Source: Ceratodon purpureus (lineage: Eukaryota; Streptophyta; Bryopsida; Pseudoditrichales; Ditrichaceae). Taken from it: a stretch of DNA of 64,000 nt. The stretch lies in contig CM026428.1 in NCBI GenBank assembly GCA_014871385.1, positions 4,054,624-4,118,623 on the forward strand, in the 5' to 3' direction. The translations under genes and the position numbers were made by a program. The notes under the pieces are model-generated. The model was not told the origin of the DNA, did no database searches, and worked only from the letters and a program-made list of their open reading frames with translations. Positions 26,119 through 36,546 of the stretch are shown here, piece by piece (the first letter of the stretch is position 1; every line of letters begins with the position of its first letter).

Positions 26119-26850
26119 TGCTGACAGCAAGGGCTGCTCTTTAGCCGCCATTTTTTTTTTCTTCTTTCATTATTCGCCACCATGGTCCCTTTCAATTTTG
26201 GCCATTGTTGTTATTTACCATCTGCGACCTACTTCATCTCTTATGTACAACTGTTTTTTATTTTTATCTTGTTCTATTAGAATCGAGCGTGGTTCTTTTT
26301 TTATTCGCAACCTTCATTTTTTCGTCTTTGTTGGCACCAAGAGCTGCATTGTGCCCGCCGTTGCCAGTTCAGAGCACCAGGTTCACGAAGGAGCCAGCCT
26401 CTTCGGAGGAAGTAACAAACTTTACATTCCTTCCTAATTACTTCATAATTGTCAAGTGCCAAACTCCATTTTGTGCCTCTGAAGGGTCATGTGCTCTATT
26501 GTATGCAATTGTTTTTCTTTTCTTATTTTGCGCTGGCAGCAGGCTCCAGCGTCAATGGCGCCACCACAAGTTCGAAGCAATTTTGCGATTCAGACCCAGG
26601 CCCTCTGAAACCCCGGCCATTCTTCAGACTTCTTGTATTTTATTCTATTTTTCATTTTGCACCCTAGGATTCAGCACTGGTAATTGTAACTGTTTTTCTT
26701 TTCTATTTCCGCTGGCAGCACGAAGATCAAGGGTATTCACAAATTTGCCTCCATATAACACGTTAATACAGGATGTCCCACAGAAAGTCCTGAATGGTAA
26801 GCAAAACCACTACCTGAACTCGCTAACGACTTCGCGAAGAACCTAATGAC
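26119..26850 (+). other. Series of short 3' exon-like segments, each led by a pyrimidine tract and the element motif
   Basis: At 26119, 26531 and 26711 a T/C-rich tract runs directly into GCTGRCAG|CA, followed by 60-100 bases of more GC-rich sequence. The last segment ends near 26798 with a donor-like AATG|GTAAGC. A related but weaker junction lies near 26350. This looks like a chain of small, probably non-coding 3' exons of the upstream gene, or decayed duplicated splice acceptors. No reading frame through them is convincing. Confidence 0.4.
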
Positions 26851-27063
26851 TTCCCACATACTGTGACTACCCATCCCCGAAATCACTTTTCCTACAGCTC
26901 CACAATCTTCATCCTTTTGGGAACCGTGACATCCGCAGCTGTAAGGTGTCTCTCATGGCGCTGGTTGATCTGCATCCAACAAATCCTGTCATTTTCGTTT
27001 GCTGGCAGCAAGGAGCTCTGAACAGCCAATTCCCAACACATCAAAACGACTACATGAATTCGG

Positions 27064-28230
27064 CTAGACTCGTACCTTTTTCTCACGAACACCGTTTGCC
27101 TCTATCAAAACCAGGTTGTACTGCCCAGGCACGTCATCTCCAAGTGCCATTGCAATTTCGTGCCGCAGGTGGGATACTGGCCAACCCTTGCCAACTTCGA
27201 ATGTTGGCAGCAAGTTCCCCCTAAACATACAAGACACTTCCACCATCACCTCCTCTGGTAGGTGATCCAAGGCTTCCCACTGACTGTTGGCAGCCCCCCT
27301 ATACCTTGTATACATGAACCTGGTGTATAATGTTTGTCTTCCCACGTGATAGCGGAAAACAATGCTGGTCCTGTTGGCAACGCACTTGATGACATCTTGG
27401 CCAATGTGGAACTTCTCGTTCCACCCTGGGTTCATTAGACTGCTCAGCAGAGCCTCGGATGGACTACTCAAAACAAACAATGTAGGTGTCCGCCTAATGC
27501 TGTCAGCAGCTACCGCAAACAAATCAACCATAACATGGATTGGCATAAACCATTGCTGGTGGACGAAGCTGCTACCAGTTGTTGCTTTCATAGCATTTGC
27601 AAAATCGAGAGTGAGCTTTGTTCTAAACGCCTCAGATGTGTGCATGTCTGGCAAAGGCCACTCCACATCGTTGAACCCTGGAAGCGGGAGTGCTTCAACC
27701 TTCCCGTACAGCGTGTCACCTGTTGGAGGCAAATACAGACCACCAAGGAAGAATGTACCTATGTCCAGCAACTCCGCGTGGCTCTGTCGATTCCGTGTTG
27801 CCTCCCCAATCTCAACATGGAGCACAAGAATGGGACCAAGGATAGATGCGGGATGTACCCAATCCTCCGAAACCGACGCGTACAGGTAGTTTGCCATTCC
27901 CAATTTGGTTGCTGCCTCCGCAGGATCCAAGCGCAGATGCCTTGGTTGATATGCATGTTGCACAAGCACCTTATCGAGGTCGCATGCTCCATGCTCCGTG
28001 GAGATCCAAGAGAAATCTCTGATCTGCGCTTTGAAGGCCCCCCGAAAATTTTCTCCACCATGTCGCCTTGCCTCTCTACCCCAAGGCCCATCCGAAGCTG
28101 GTTGCAGCATAACCCATGAATCACGATCCACCTTCATGGGGATCCAGTTGCCCTCCAAGTCTTGAGTATTATGCAGAATGACACTCTGTACGAGGGAGTT
28201 TGGCCGTGAAGCCATACCACTAGAATGCAT
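27064..28230 (-). CDS. Unrecognised transposon gene with a C-terminal ubiquitin-like region
   Basis: One long exon starts at ATG 28230 and encodes about 385 residues, transcribed toward the other two genes of the element. I do not recognise the main body. The last 55 residues (EVSCMFRG, then LRHEIAMALGDD, then NLVLIEANGVREKK) have the strand-helix-strand spacing of a beta-grasp ubiquitin-like domain; this is inference. The exon probably ends at AAG|GTACGAG (about 27076) and splices over a ~70-bp intron ending TGCTGCCAG|CA, a motif copy on the minus strand, into a short last exon ending near 26890. Two donor choices give different tails, and the frame reading LTAADVTVPKRMKIVEL looks more protein-like. 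The exact C-terminus is therefore open. Confidence 0.55.
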   Translation of the reverse strand: MHSSGMASRPNSLVQSVILHNTQDLEGNWIPMKVDRDSWVMLQPASDGPWGREARRHGGENFRGAFKAQIRDFSWISTEHGACDLDKVLVQHAYQPRHLRLDPAEAATKLGMANYLYASVSEDWVHPASILGPILVLHVEIGEATRNRQSHAELLDIGTFFLGGLYLPPTGDTLYGKVEALPLPGFNDVEWPLPDMHTSEAFRTKLTLDFANAMKATTGSSFVHQQWFMPIHVMVDLFAVAADSIRRTPTLFVLSSPSEALLSSLMNPGWNEKFHIGQDVIKCVANRTSIVFRYHVGRQTLYTRFMYTRYRGAANSQWEALDHLPEEVMVEVSCMFRGNLLPTFEVGKGWPVSHLRHEIAMALGDDVPGQYNLVLIEANGVREKKVRV

Positions 28231-28890
28231 GAAATTTTCGACTGTGAACTCAAAAACTTACAAATGGTGTCGTCGCTGTCATCATCCGCCAGAACTACAC
28301 GCTGTCAACAAACCCTCCGCCATCACGAACGGCTGAAACCTGCGTCCACGGCCTCGCAACCAAGGTACGACCTACCCTAAAACCTCATCCCGAAACCCCA
28401 ATTCCCAACTCAGGTACTCTCTCCAACCTATGTGGATGGCAGACCGCTGGCAGCGTTGGAAGACCACTACAGCTAAACCCTAAATCTCTACTGCACAATG
28501 CGTGACCACCCACAACCCAAATCGAACAACTTCGCCCAGCCTTTGGAGGCCTCCACCGCTCCATCCTGCTTGACAACGCAACAACGACAACTCTCTCAGG
28601 GGAACGCATGAGGTTCGGAATGACCGTTGGCAGCATTTCGACATCAACACCTTGTGCACGTTGCATCTCAAAGGGGGAGCGGCAATTCGATTTCGGTAGG
28701 TGGCCTGTGGAGTCAGTTTCGCAGGCGTTCATAAAGCCCACCACCGCTGACACCCTTCTGCAATGCTCGAATTCCGTGCGCGAAGAGGCTCCGTTCTCGA
28801 CCTGCGGGACTACACGCGCGGGGGAGGGAAGCCTTCCTGCGCGACCATTGGCCGGACCCCCCCATTCGCGATTTGGCTCGCTTTTGGCGA

Positions 28891-28917
28891 CCTGCTGGCA
28901 CAGTTGGTGCCAGCAGG
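28891..28917. repeat. Right subterminal hairpin of the transposon
   Basis: CCTGCTGGCAC and GTGCCAGCAGG form a perfect 11-bp inverted repeat with a 5-base loop, 46 bases inside the right terminal repeat. Both arms contain most of the element-wide motif, so it could present two facing copies to a binding protein. Confidence 0.75.
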
Positions 28918-28961
28918 TAAAGTGCACGGGCATGCCCAAAACTTTGGCACGGAAAGCATGG

Positions 28962-28997
28962 AAAAGGCCCGTTGGAGACCCCAAACTGCTCCTAATG
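28962..28997 (-). repeat. Right terminal inverted repeat of the 10.8-kb transposon
   Basis: This end is the partner of 18164-18199. It contains AAGGCCCGTTGGAGA and ends CCTAATG, and is followed by ACTTGAATT outside the element. Confidence 0.75.
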
Positions 28998-29125
28998 ACT
29001 TGAATTTGTGTATTTTAATGTAATTTTTACAACCCAAGACTTTAGACTAGTCGTGAATCTACTTGGAAATTTGACATAAGAGTTCAAAATTTGTGTTAGT
29101 AGTGAAGTTGCAATGAGTTGTTTAT

Positions 29126-30098
29126 GTACAATACCCACCAACAAGTTTACTTTCCTAGCAGTAAGAGCTAATATACTTCCAATTTTCAATTAGCCACCAT
29201 GCCCTCAAAAGTAATCTAAATTGCAAAGTACAAATTACATAAGGAAGATAGTAGAATCTTCTTTACCAATATATAAAAAAAAATCCAAGAAGAGTGGAAA
29301 ATTATCTAATAACTTTAGCATATTTTGACATACTTTTTAGTATCTACCTTTTGCTGTTATGAAGGCCTTCATATGGTGAGATATGTTGAGAAAAAGAATC
29401 TTATTATCTCTTGAGAGACCTCTTTTGATGCCCTTTGTATAGATGTGACTCACACTGACAAATATTGAATCGAGTGGGCGTAATAAGCGTTGACGTGGTC
29501 CCTTGTGAAAAAGTAACATACACATTTTTGAGTGCAATGATTGCTAATGAAATTTCCTTATACATGTGGCTTGGATTAGCACATAAGAGATGGTTTTGAT
29601 GAAATTTACTACATTTTAGACAATTTGGTGTTAGTTTCATGAAATTTGGTCATTTGAGGTCATAGATATGATCATTTGAAGTTACACTTGTTTATGGGGA
29701 CACTTCAGTTAGAGTATAAAAGTCTAAAATTAAGTTTTTTTTGTAAGTATAATTCATATTTTTTTCTTAAAAGAAGTTACATTTATACAAAAAGAATTGG
29801 AAGAGCTCTCTATGAAGATGGTTGAAGTTCTCCTTTCTTGCATACCTCAACATAGGAAGCCCGTAATAAGAGCTAAGGATTAATAGTAGATACTACGTAA
29901 GGAAAATGGTACAATAGCACATATTTATCATTTTTTTGGGAAATCTTTGACATAATGGTATAAAGGACTCCATTATCTTTCCAATACACTTTGTAGTTGG
30001 CCATTTGGATCATTTTTGAGAACATGATGATTCTTTAAAAATTGAGAGATGTTCTCTTATTTGTGCTGTGAACGTAAACTTATTGGTGGGTACTATAC
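29126..30098. mobile_element. AT-rich inverted-repeat-bounded element, non-coding
   Basis: GTACAATACCCACCAACAAG at 29126 is matched by the complement of a sequence ending at 30098, with about 24 of 29 bases identical. The interior is AT-rich without a coding region. No clear target duplication was found. It is likely an old, diverged non-autonomous DNA element. Confidence 0.4.
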
Positions 30099-30275
30099 AA
30101 TGCCAAAAGTTAACCATGACTTAATTTTGATATATGAGAAAGAGAATTTGATTACTTAATCCCTAAAGGTTCAAGGCGTTTTTGGACCTCCAAAACCAAA
30201 AGCTGTGATTTTTGACAACCTTGTAGAAGTTGAAGTATGATTCTTTATTTTTTTAATTTTTTGATACATCCAACC

Positions 30276-30415
30276 GTAAGATCTTAAACCTAACTACCTG
30301 AACTAATACCATGTCAAATTTCAACGGTTGGATCTTTACCATTTGTAAGATCTTTAACCTAACTACCTGAACTAATACCATTTCAAATTTCAACGGTTGG
30401 ATCTTTACCATTTGT
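30276..30415. repeat. Two-copy tandem repeat, about 69-bp unit
   Basis: Each unit starts GTAAGATCTT(A/T)AACC and runs through CAACGGTTGGATCTTTACC. The copies, at 30276 and 30345, differ at only a few positions. Confidence 0.85.
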
Positions 30416-30419
30416 GAGA

Positions 30420-32575
30420 TTATAACGTTCAAAGTTTACTGTTATTTTTTTACTTCGCTTTGCGCGAAAGGCATACTCTAAATGGTGCCAAGGGAGACTT
30501 GATTATTGTTAACTCAAACATTCTGCTCATATTTTTTTCCACGTAGGTAACTAAGTTGAGCACTTCCATGCAAAATTTTAGAGTCTCATTACACTTTTCT
30601 GGCCTTCATGCAATTTATTTTCCACAAGAAGGTACAAAAACCACAATATGGTAAAACTTAAATGACGTGAAATGCTTTTGGTTTTTAAAAAAAGTGAACG
30701 GTTAAAAGTTACGTCCATGACTTTTTGAATTATTGAAAAAAAAAATTTGAAAAATTCCTAAATCTCAAATTCTGACAAATTTTGGAAAAAAAATTGTAAA
30801 ATTACCAAAAACTGTGAAGGTTGTTTCTGTGATTTTTGGAGGTTGCCCTTGTAAAATTGGTAAGCTTTTTGACTTAGGCCACTTTGAATTTTGAGTAGTG
30901 AATTGGTTATGAACACATTTTCAAAAAAAAATTCTAAAAAAACCTAATTTTAAACTGCCCATTTGGACTCGAAACCTAAAATTTCTAGATGAAGGTTCTA
31001 AAACTGAAATTTGGCTTCAAAACTTTAACCACATACACTTTGCCGTATAAGGAGCATCCAGTAAAATTCTTAGGCAAAAATGTCACTCTTAACCCCTTCA
31101 TCTAGGCTGCCTCAAACAGCCGAGAGCCATTTTGGATTTCCAGAACCTTTCGGATTAACAAGGTGTCTAGGTGTATAAAGTGGAGGTACCTTCATTTTCT
31201 TTGAAATCCTAATTTTGTGAATCCTCTTAGCCTCTCACTGGTGGCTATTTGTTTTTTCCTCTTATCATATGTGAGTCAAACTACTTTTCTTGCTCCATGA
31301 CGATAGAATAGAAAACTATTGGTTTAATCCCTTAAATGCACTATTGACCAATATGTGGTGGTAGGCAATTTAGGGCATGGTCCTACATGTTACACATAAT
31401 TACTAAGTTTTGAAATTCACTATGTAGATTCTTTTTATCTTTATTTACAAGGAAATTTTTGTTTTAAATTTTTTTGATATATGATGCAAAAGTTGTGAAC
31501 AATTGAAGGTTTTAATATTCATTGAGAGTAGCCCAAATTAATTCAATCATTTTTCTAAAAGTACTTGAAAGTATCCTCATGAAAGAGGCCCTAAGTTCTC
31601 GTACCTCCTTATCTGGAATGCACCTCGTTAGCACCTGTACACTACTAAGCTCTGTTTAACCTGGATGCTTCTGCTCATCCTTGTTAGCAACTATTCATCT
31701 TCGCCCGTCAAATGATGAAACCGCAGCCATTGATGTCCAGGTACAAAGCCCTCCTGGGTTCGGGTATCAATCTATGTTGTAACGAACATCTACGGCCAGG
31801 ACCTCAATCACTCAAAGACATGAAAATATGTGAATTTGTGAAACAATTCAGTTGGGACGATGCTTTCGACTCATCTCCGGCTCAAATCTAAGCCTGCATA
31901 TATCAACCTGACCATGATGATGCCCTTGTGAACATCCAAAATCAGTTACACAATATTGAGTGCATATAACACCAGTGAGCCAGAAGATGGTAAACATCTG
32001 CAACCGTTTAACATTGTTTGATTTATCATAGACGTCAAGAGACGCTAATATATGCCCATAATAATTTGAACATGCCAGCTGCAATACTATTGCTGGTCGA
32101 GCTCTAGGCTGTATGTAATTGTTTCCTTCATGTTGTACGAAGTAAACTAAGCTGTCTTCATGTGCACAGTGCAGGTGACAAGCAGTTCACGTTGTCATGG
32201 ACGTGAAGAGTTGGTTTGATTCAACGGTGGAGCATGCGCAATCCAGAAGTAATCAGAACCAACTTTGCAAAGCTCCGAATCATGCTTCCTCACTTCTGCT
32301 TCCTCAAATCTCAGAATGCATGCGCAATATGCACAAGGTGCATCAAAATGAGATGCTTAATATCTTGATCGTTAAAGAATGCCAAAAGCTGCCCAGTCCA
32401 CTGTCCGAGCATACAGTTCAGAGATGGCTTCGTATTCGGAAATTGATCGAGCATCCGGGTACTCGGGACCACCATTCACTTATTTACAGATGGTCATCAG
32501 CTTCAAGCTTAGACTGAATCACGTTAATTAGATCTGTGCCTCATCCCCAATGCATCCCGGCACAGTTTCGAGTTC
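30420..32575. other. Intergenic DNA, mostly AT-rich, no supported gene
   Basis: No RNA or protein gene is supported. A frame at 32197-32517 (+) has an ATG but no domain, biased composition or splice evidence, and it lies convergent to the small basic gene at 32578. Confidence 0.45.
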
Positions 32576-32577
32576 AA

Positions 32578-32850
32578 TTAATGATGCTGCTGCTGCATCT
32601 GATTCTTTTTGCACACCATCTTGGAGTGGCGGTCTTGCACCGACTCCAACCTACTCTTCTTCTTGAGGTGGAAGATCTTGAGCGCCAAGCGCTTGTGCAC
32701 GGATTTCTCCTCTTTTTTGACAGGCAGCGCATTTGGTGTGGGGCGTCGGATGAAGTCCATTGCAAGCGGTTCAGGGATCTTGACAAACACCCGCTTCTTT
32801 GCCTGGTTCTCCTTATCTGCTGCTGCAGCTGCTGCTGTGCGAGGAGCCAT
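32578..32850 (-). CDS. Small basic protein, function unknown (90 residues)
   Basis: The frame has an ATG at 32850 and a stop at 32578. The product starts MAPRTAAAAAADKENQAKKR and continues with VFVKIPEPLAMDFIRRPTPNAL and a Lys/Arg-rich second half (VHKRLALKIFHLKKKSRL). It is strongly basic with no signal peptide or membrane segment, which suggests a nuclear or nucleic-acid-associated protein. Just upstream, at about 32936-33005, the leader carries repeats of GCAAGAGAGC (CT-rich on the coding strand), as in many plant 5' leaders. I do not recognise a family. The frame is short, so it could still be a chance frame. Confidence 0.45.
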   Translation of the reverse strand: MAPRTAAAAAADKENQAKKRVFVKIPEPLAMDFIRRPTPNALPVKKEEKSVHKRLALKIFHLKKKSRLESVQDRHSKMVCKKNQMQQQHH

Positions 32851-32935
32851 AGCTTCGAGAATTCGAATGTGAAATTGAAATTGGAATTAATGGGAATTAC
32901 GAAGGAGCTGGGAGAAGGAAGTTGAAACACACAAA

Positions 32936-33005
32936 GCAAGAGAGCCGCAAGAGAGCAAGAGAGCCGCAAGAGAGCAAGAGAGCTGCTAGAGAGCATGAGA
33001 GAGAG
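32936..33005. repeat. Short GA-rich tandem repeat in the leader of the small basic gene
   Basis: The unit AGAGAGCCGCAAGAGAGCA is repeated about three times and then degenerates into GAGAGAG. On the transcribed strand it is a CT-rich leader. Confidence 0.7.
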
Positions 33006-33009
33006 AGGA

Positions 33010-35378
33010 GTTGTGAGCATGAGAGAATGGTGGAATGGAGGTTGGATAGAGGCTTTATGCCCATGCTCATTGCTCACTTTGCTTGGTAGACAAGTTAGTC
33101 TGGTTCCTACTTTTAGCGCCCCTTTTTCTAGTTTTGTACTTAATTTACCTCATTTTGCTCTAGAGTGTCCTCTAAGCTATTCTTCATGATTCTAGATGGC
33201 GGTGTGATCTAGAACATTCTCCACTGTGTTTTGTGGTAAGGGGAATGTGTGTGACTGTGTTGCCGTGTGTGTTGACAGCTTCTCCATGATAGACAAATTT
33301 TCTGGCGGGGTCTGCAGGGACGACTGTATCCGAATGAGTTCTTTTTTTATGAGCTTTTTTTTTAATTTTTTTTTATGTTGTTATGTGTGCATGTTTTGGT
33401 CGAAGGCTGCGATTTCTGGCATCCAGCATCTTTCGAAATATTTAAACTGCCACAGGTCTGAGCCTCGTCTATCATTTCACTTTGATATATACTTGGTGGT
33501 GGATGCTGGTGACATTAATTGGTTGAATGCTCACAGGTGAAGTTGTTTTGAAAGACTCTGAGTTAGTGCTGCTTCGACGTGCGTTAGTCGACTCACTCTG
33601 CTTAGATGATAGAACATTGAGATCATTCTCACGTCTTCTGATCGAAAGGTGCGGAATCATGTGTCTTGGTAGTGATCGGGCATGTGGATCTGTTTGGATC
33701 GGGATCACTTCGAGGCAGAATCATGTTCGATAATTTTGAGTCGGCATCAACTAGCAGCAGCAGTAAGCCAATGACTGCTAGACTTTTTTGAACAGTATCT
33801 CCATGTTCAACAAATAGTTTTGAGATGTTTGACATACCAGGGGGTTAAGAAATCGTCAAGAGTTCTAAATCTGGTTCGGTCATTTCTATGGCAGTATCTA
33901 AATTTTCAGTAAAAATCACTTGGATTGTGCACCTATTGCACGATGGGCTGTTGACAAGACTAATTTAACGTCGGCCTGTTGAATCTCACAGAGCGGATTC
34001 TTCTCACCGGATTAGAGATCATACCTCCATTTGCAATGTATCCGGGCGGCCTTTCTGAGTTTTCGCAGTACTCGTTCAAGTTGGCACATGTGACGAGGAA
34101 TGAACATAATTTCTAGATAATCCGTCTCAACTGCTGCATGTTGATATCCACTTTATTCTAGGTATTAGAATTAAGTCTTGGAAATCCTTGCCATGCACTG
34201 AGAGTTGTTGATCTTCTGATCTGGGGTCGGCCTCACTGAGGGCGAGAAGGGTATTAATTTGCGGAGGAGCAATCTCAACGATGAGAAGAATGATATGGCA
34301 TCAGACTTGCTGATCATCATCTCAGCTGTCGAATGGGTTGTGTATATTATGCTTCTAAACTGCAAGCTTCTTGGACCAAGTGGTGTGATAGTCATCTGAA
34401 AACGGAATCAGAAAGCATCCCCTGTTTGAAGTCTTGAATTTTAGAGGCAAGGACAAGGCCATGAATGGAGGACCAACTTGGTAGTGGTGCATATAATCTC
34501 GTCTCAATTTCAGGCTTGCGTGTTTGGGCTTGTAAAAGAAATAGTCTGTAAATCATTTTGGATGCTCTGTTAAGCTACTGCAAAGGTTTTGAAAAGAAAG
34601 ACACATTTTTTGAGTATTACTACAATTTTCTATGGATTTTCAAACCACTTAAGTATCAAGTGGCCAACCTATAGGGTCCTAGCTTTCATGAGACTTGGTT
34701 ATATTTTGAAAATAGTGCATTAATTGCACTCATGAAAAAACTCAACTTTTGAGGCATGGACGTAATTGAAACATTTTTGAATCCAAGGTTGGGTTGTTTT
34801 GGGACTGAGCTCATTAATCCTGAAGGTAGGAAATTAGGACTTGATTGAAATATGGACCATGACCTTTGGTACTAGAATCATCCTTTAAGATGAAATTGAT
34901 TTTTCATTTGAAACTAAAATTGAATATGTAATCATAGGATCTTGTATCTAGCTTATTTGAAAAGGTGAATACCAAATTTGAGTACAATTCACTATACAGA
35001 TTGTAAAATCATAAGGTTTAAAGTCACTATAAAAATGTTCTTGACACTGTCTTGAAAGTATATCTACGTTTTGATGCCACAAAAGAATACAAGGGAAAAT
35101 ACATTTGATTCATGGCAAATCATCAATTCTTGTAGGTATCATATTAAAGTATAATATTACAAACTTTGAGCCTCATACGGGCTTGAGAAGGAGTACATAA
35201 CCTTGATTTTGTAAAACAGTGTGTTGAAATTGCCTTGTATTCTCCAAAAGTAAAACTACCAAAAGGGTAATTTGATTGGAAATCAAAAAATATATATGTT
35301 CATGTCAATGAGAGAAAAAACCACAAAAAGTTTCAATGCCATTGGAGTAAAACTCATAAGTTTTAGAAATTTTTAAAG
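33010..35378. other. Intergenic DNA, no supported gene
   Basis: Open frames are short and overlap without a consistent frame. A T-rich stretch lies at 33340-33380. I saw no RNA gene or terminal-repeat pair. Confidence 0.4.
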
Positions 35379-35380
35379 TA

Positions 35381-36122
35381 TGGGGGAGAGCACAATAAAG
35401 TGGACCACAAAGTGCAAAATGTGACCACCAACAAGTGAATATGAAGTGTGCTGTTTTTTAAGGCTCAAAGCTGATTTTGAGCATTTTGGTGTAGTTTTTG
35501 AGCATTTTAGTCACTTTCTAGGGTGTCATAAGGTATCTTATATACATCTTCATAAAAAGAATATCTTCAATTGAAACTTAATTTGACCACTAGTTCTAAT
35601 TCATGAAAATGAACTTTTCCAAAGTCTTAATTTCTTCATTTGGAGCCATCTATTGTCTTTAGAGGATGTTTTTTTCAATTTGAAAAACAATGTTCGGTGA
35701 AAAAAAACGCACAAAAAGTACCGTGGAAGTGACCCTCTTAAAAAGTATCCTTGCGGTACTTTTGGAACCCTAAACCAATCAATGAGTATATTAATTGACT
35801 ATTTTAGAATATTTCTTAAACATATAGAGTGCACCGCGAAATTAAAAGTGATTTTGGACAAAACCCTAAACCGTTATGTTCACTTTTCCAAATGACGACC
35901 ATTCACTTTGCCTGACTTTGACATCTCCGTTTTCCATTGTAAACTCAATATCTTTTCTCGCAACTTTGGGAAGTTGAAGAAGATCAAGTCTACTTTCCGT
36001 ATTCCAAACTTAATTTTGCATCAACATAACGTAAATCCCACTTTCTCTAGTCTTTACAGAAGGGGCTGAAATTGGAAAAAAGATAAGCACTTTTGTGGTT
36101 CACTTTATTGTGCTTCCCCCCG
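35381..36122. mobile_element. 742-bp TIR element, copy A
   Basis: The ends are TGGGGGAGAGCACAATAAAG and the complement of CTTTATTGTGCTTCCCCCCG, flanked by TA on both sides (35379-35380 and 36123-36124). The interior has no coding region. A second copy lies inverted at 36547-37295. The TA flanks and short length fit a Tc1/mariner-type non-autonomous element. Confidence 0.6.
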
Positions 36123-36546
36123 TATAAATTGTATATTTCCCTTTAATTTCAAATGCCAATTTTGACAACAATGATTTTGAGGATGGACGTCATAGATATT
36201 GGATGAAATCCATTAATTTTCAATGAAAACAAACATTCAAGGATGTGAAAAGTTTATGTGGGTGGAAAAAATATTTTGGATGCAAAGGGAGTTATGGATG
36301 ATAACTATCATTTGAATGAAAAACAATTAGAAATTAAGACTCAACCTGGGAAGTTGGAACCCGTCTAGATAGAAACAGTTAGTTATATGAAAAATGTATA
36401 TGGCATGAAAATTGTCATCAATGTGAAAAATATTCATTGGGCCCATTATTTTGCAGGTGCCTACCTTTTGAAATGTGGTCTTGTCTTTTTCTGCCTTTAT
36501 GGATGACAGCTTGGCCAAAGAATGAGAGGTTCTGATTGACTTGCGA

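Larger units (their letters stand above)
18642..28635. repeat. Dispersed element-specific motif TGCTGGCAGCA (imperfect palindrome)
   Basis: The core 9-mer GCTGGCAGC occurs exactly at 18643, 22116, 22423, 24592, 25531, 25957, 26532, 26711, 27001 and 28446. Its complement occurs at 20175 and 20352. Variants with one or two changes, such as TGCTGACAGCA, TGTTGACAGCA, TGCTGTCAGCA and TGTTGGCAGCA, occur at about 18246, 21393, 21589, 22089, 24036, 26119, 27202, 27499 and 28625. It lies in exons, introns, leaders and untranslated DNA, on both strands. I noticed no exact copy outside the element. Several copies coincide with intron 3' splice sites. It may be a binding site for an element-encoded protein. 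Confidence 0.8.
18164..28997. mobile_element. 10.8-kb DNA transposon with terminal inverted repeats and three genes
   Basis: The left end starts CATTAGG at 18164. The right end finishes CCTAATG at 28997. In both, 12 bases separate this heptamer from a perfect 15-bp inverted repeat, TCTCCAACGGGCCTT (18183-18197; complement at 28964-28978). The terminal repeat is therefore about 36 bp and imperfect in its middle. No exact target duplication is visible: the flanks are ACATTGAAG on the left and ACTTGAATT on the right. The element carries a transposase-like gene (+), a coiled-coil/RING-like gene (+) and an unrecognised gene (-). The motif TGCTGGCAGCA and close variants recur throughout. Hairpins sit just inside both ends. 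The superfamily is not assigned; the short TIR, large size and several genes are compatible with a Mutator-like or other large cut-and-paste element. Confidence 0.75.

Noticed and set aside
32197-32517. A 106-residue protein gene on the plus strand
   Set aside because: ATG present, but no domain, splice or composition support; it faces the small basic gene at close range.
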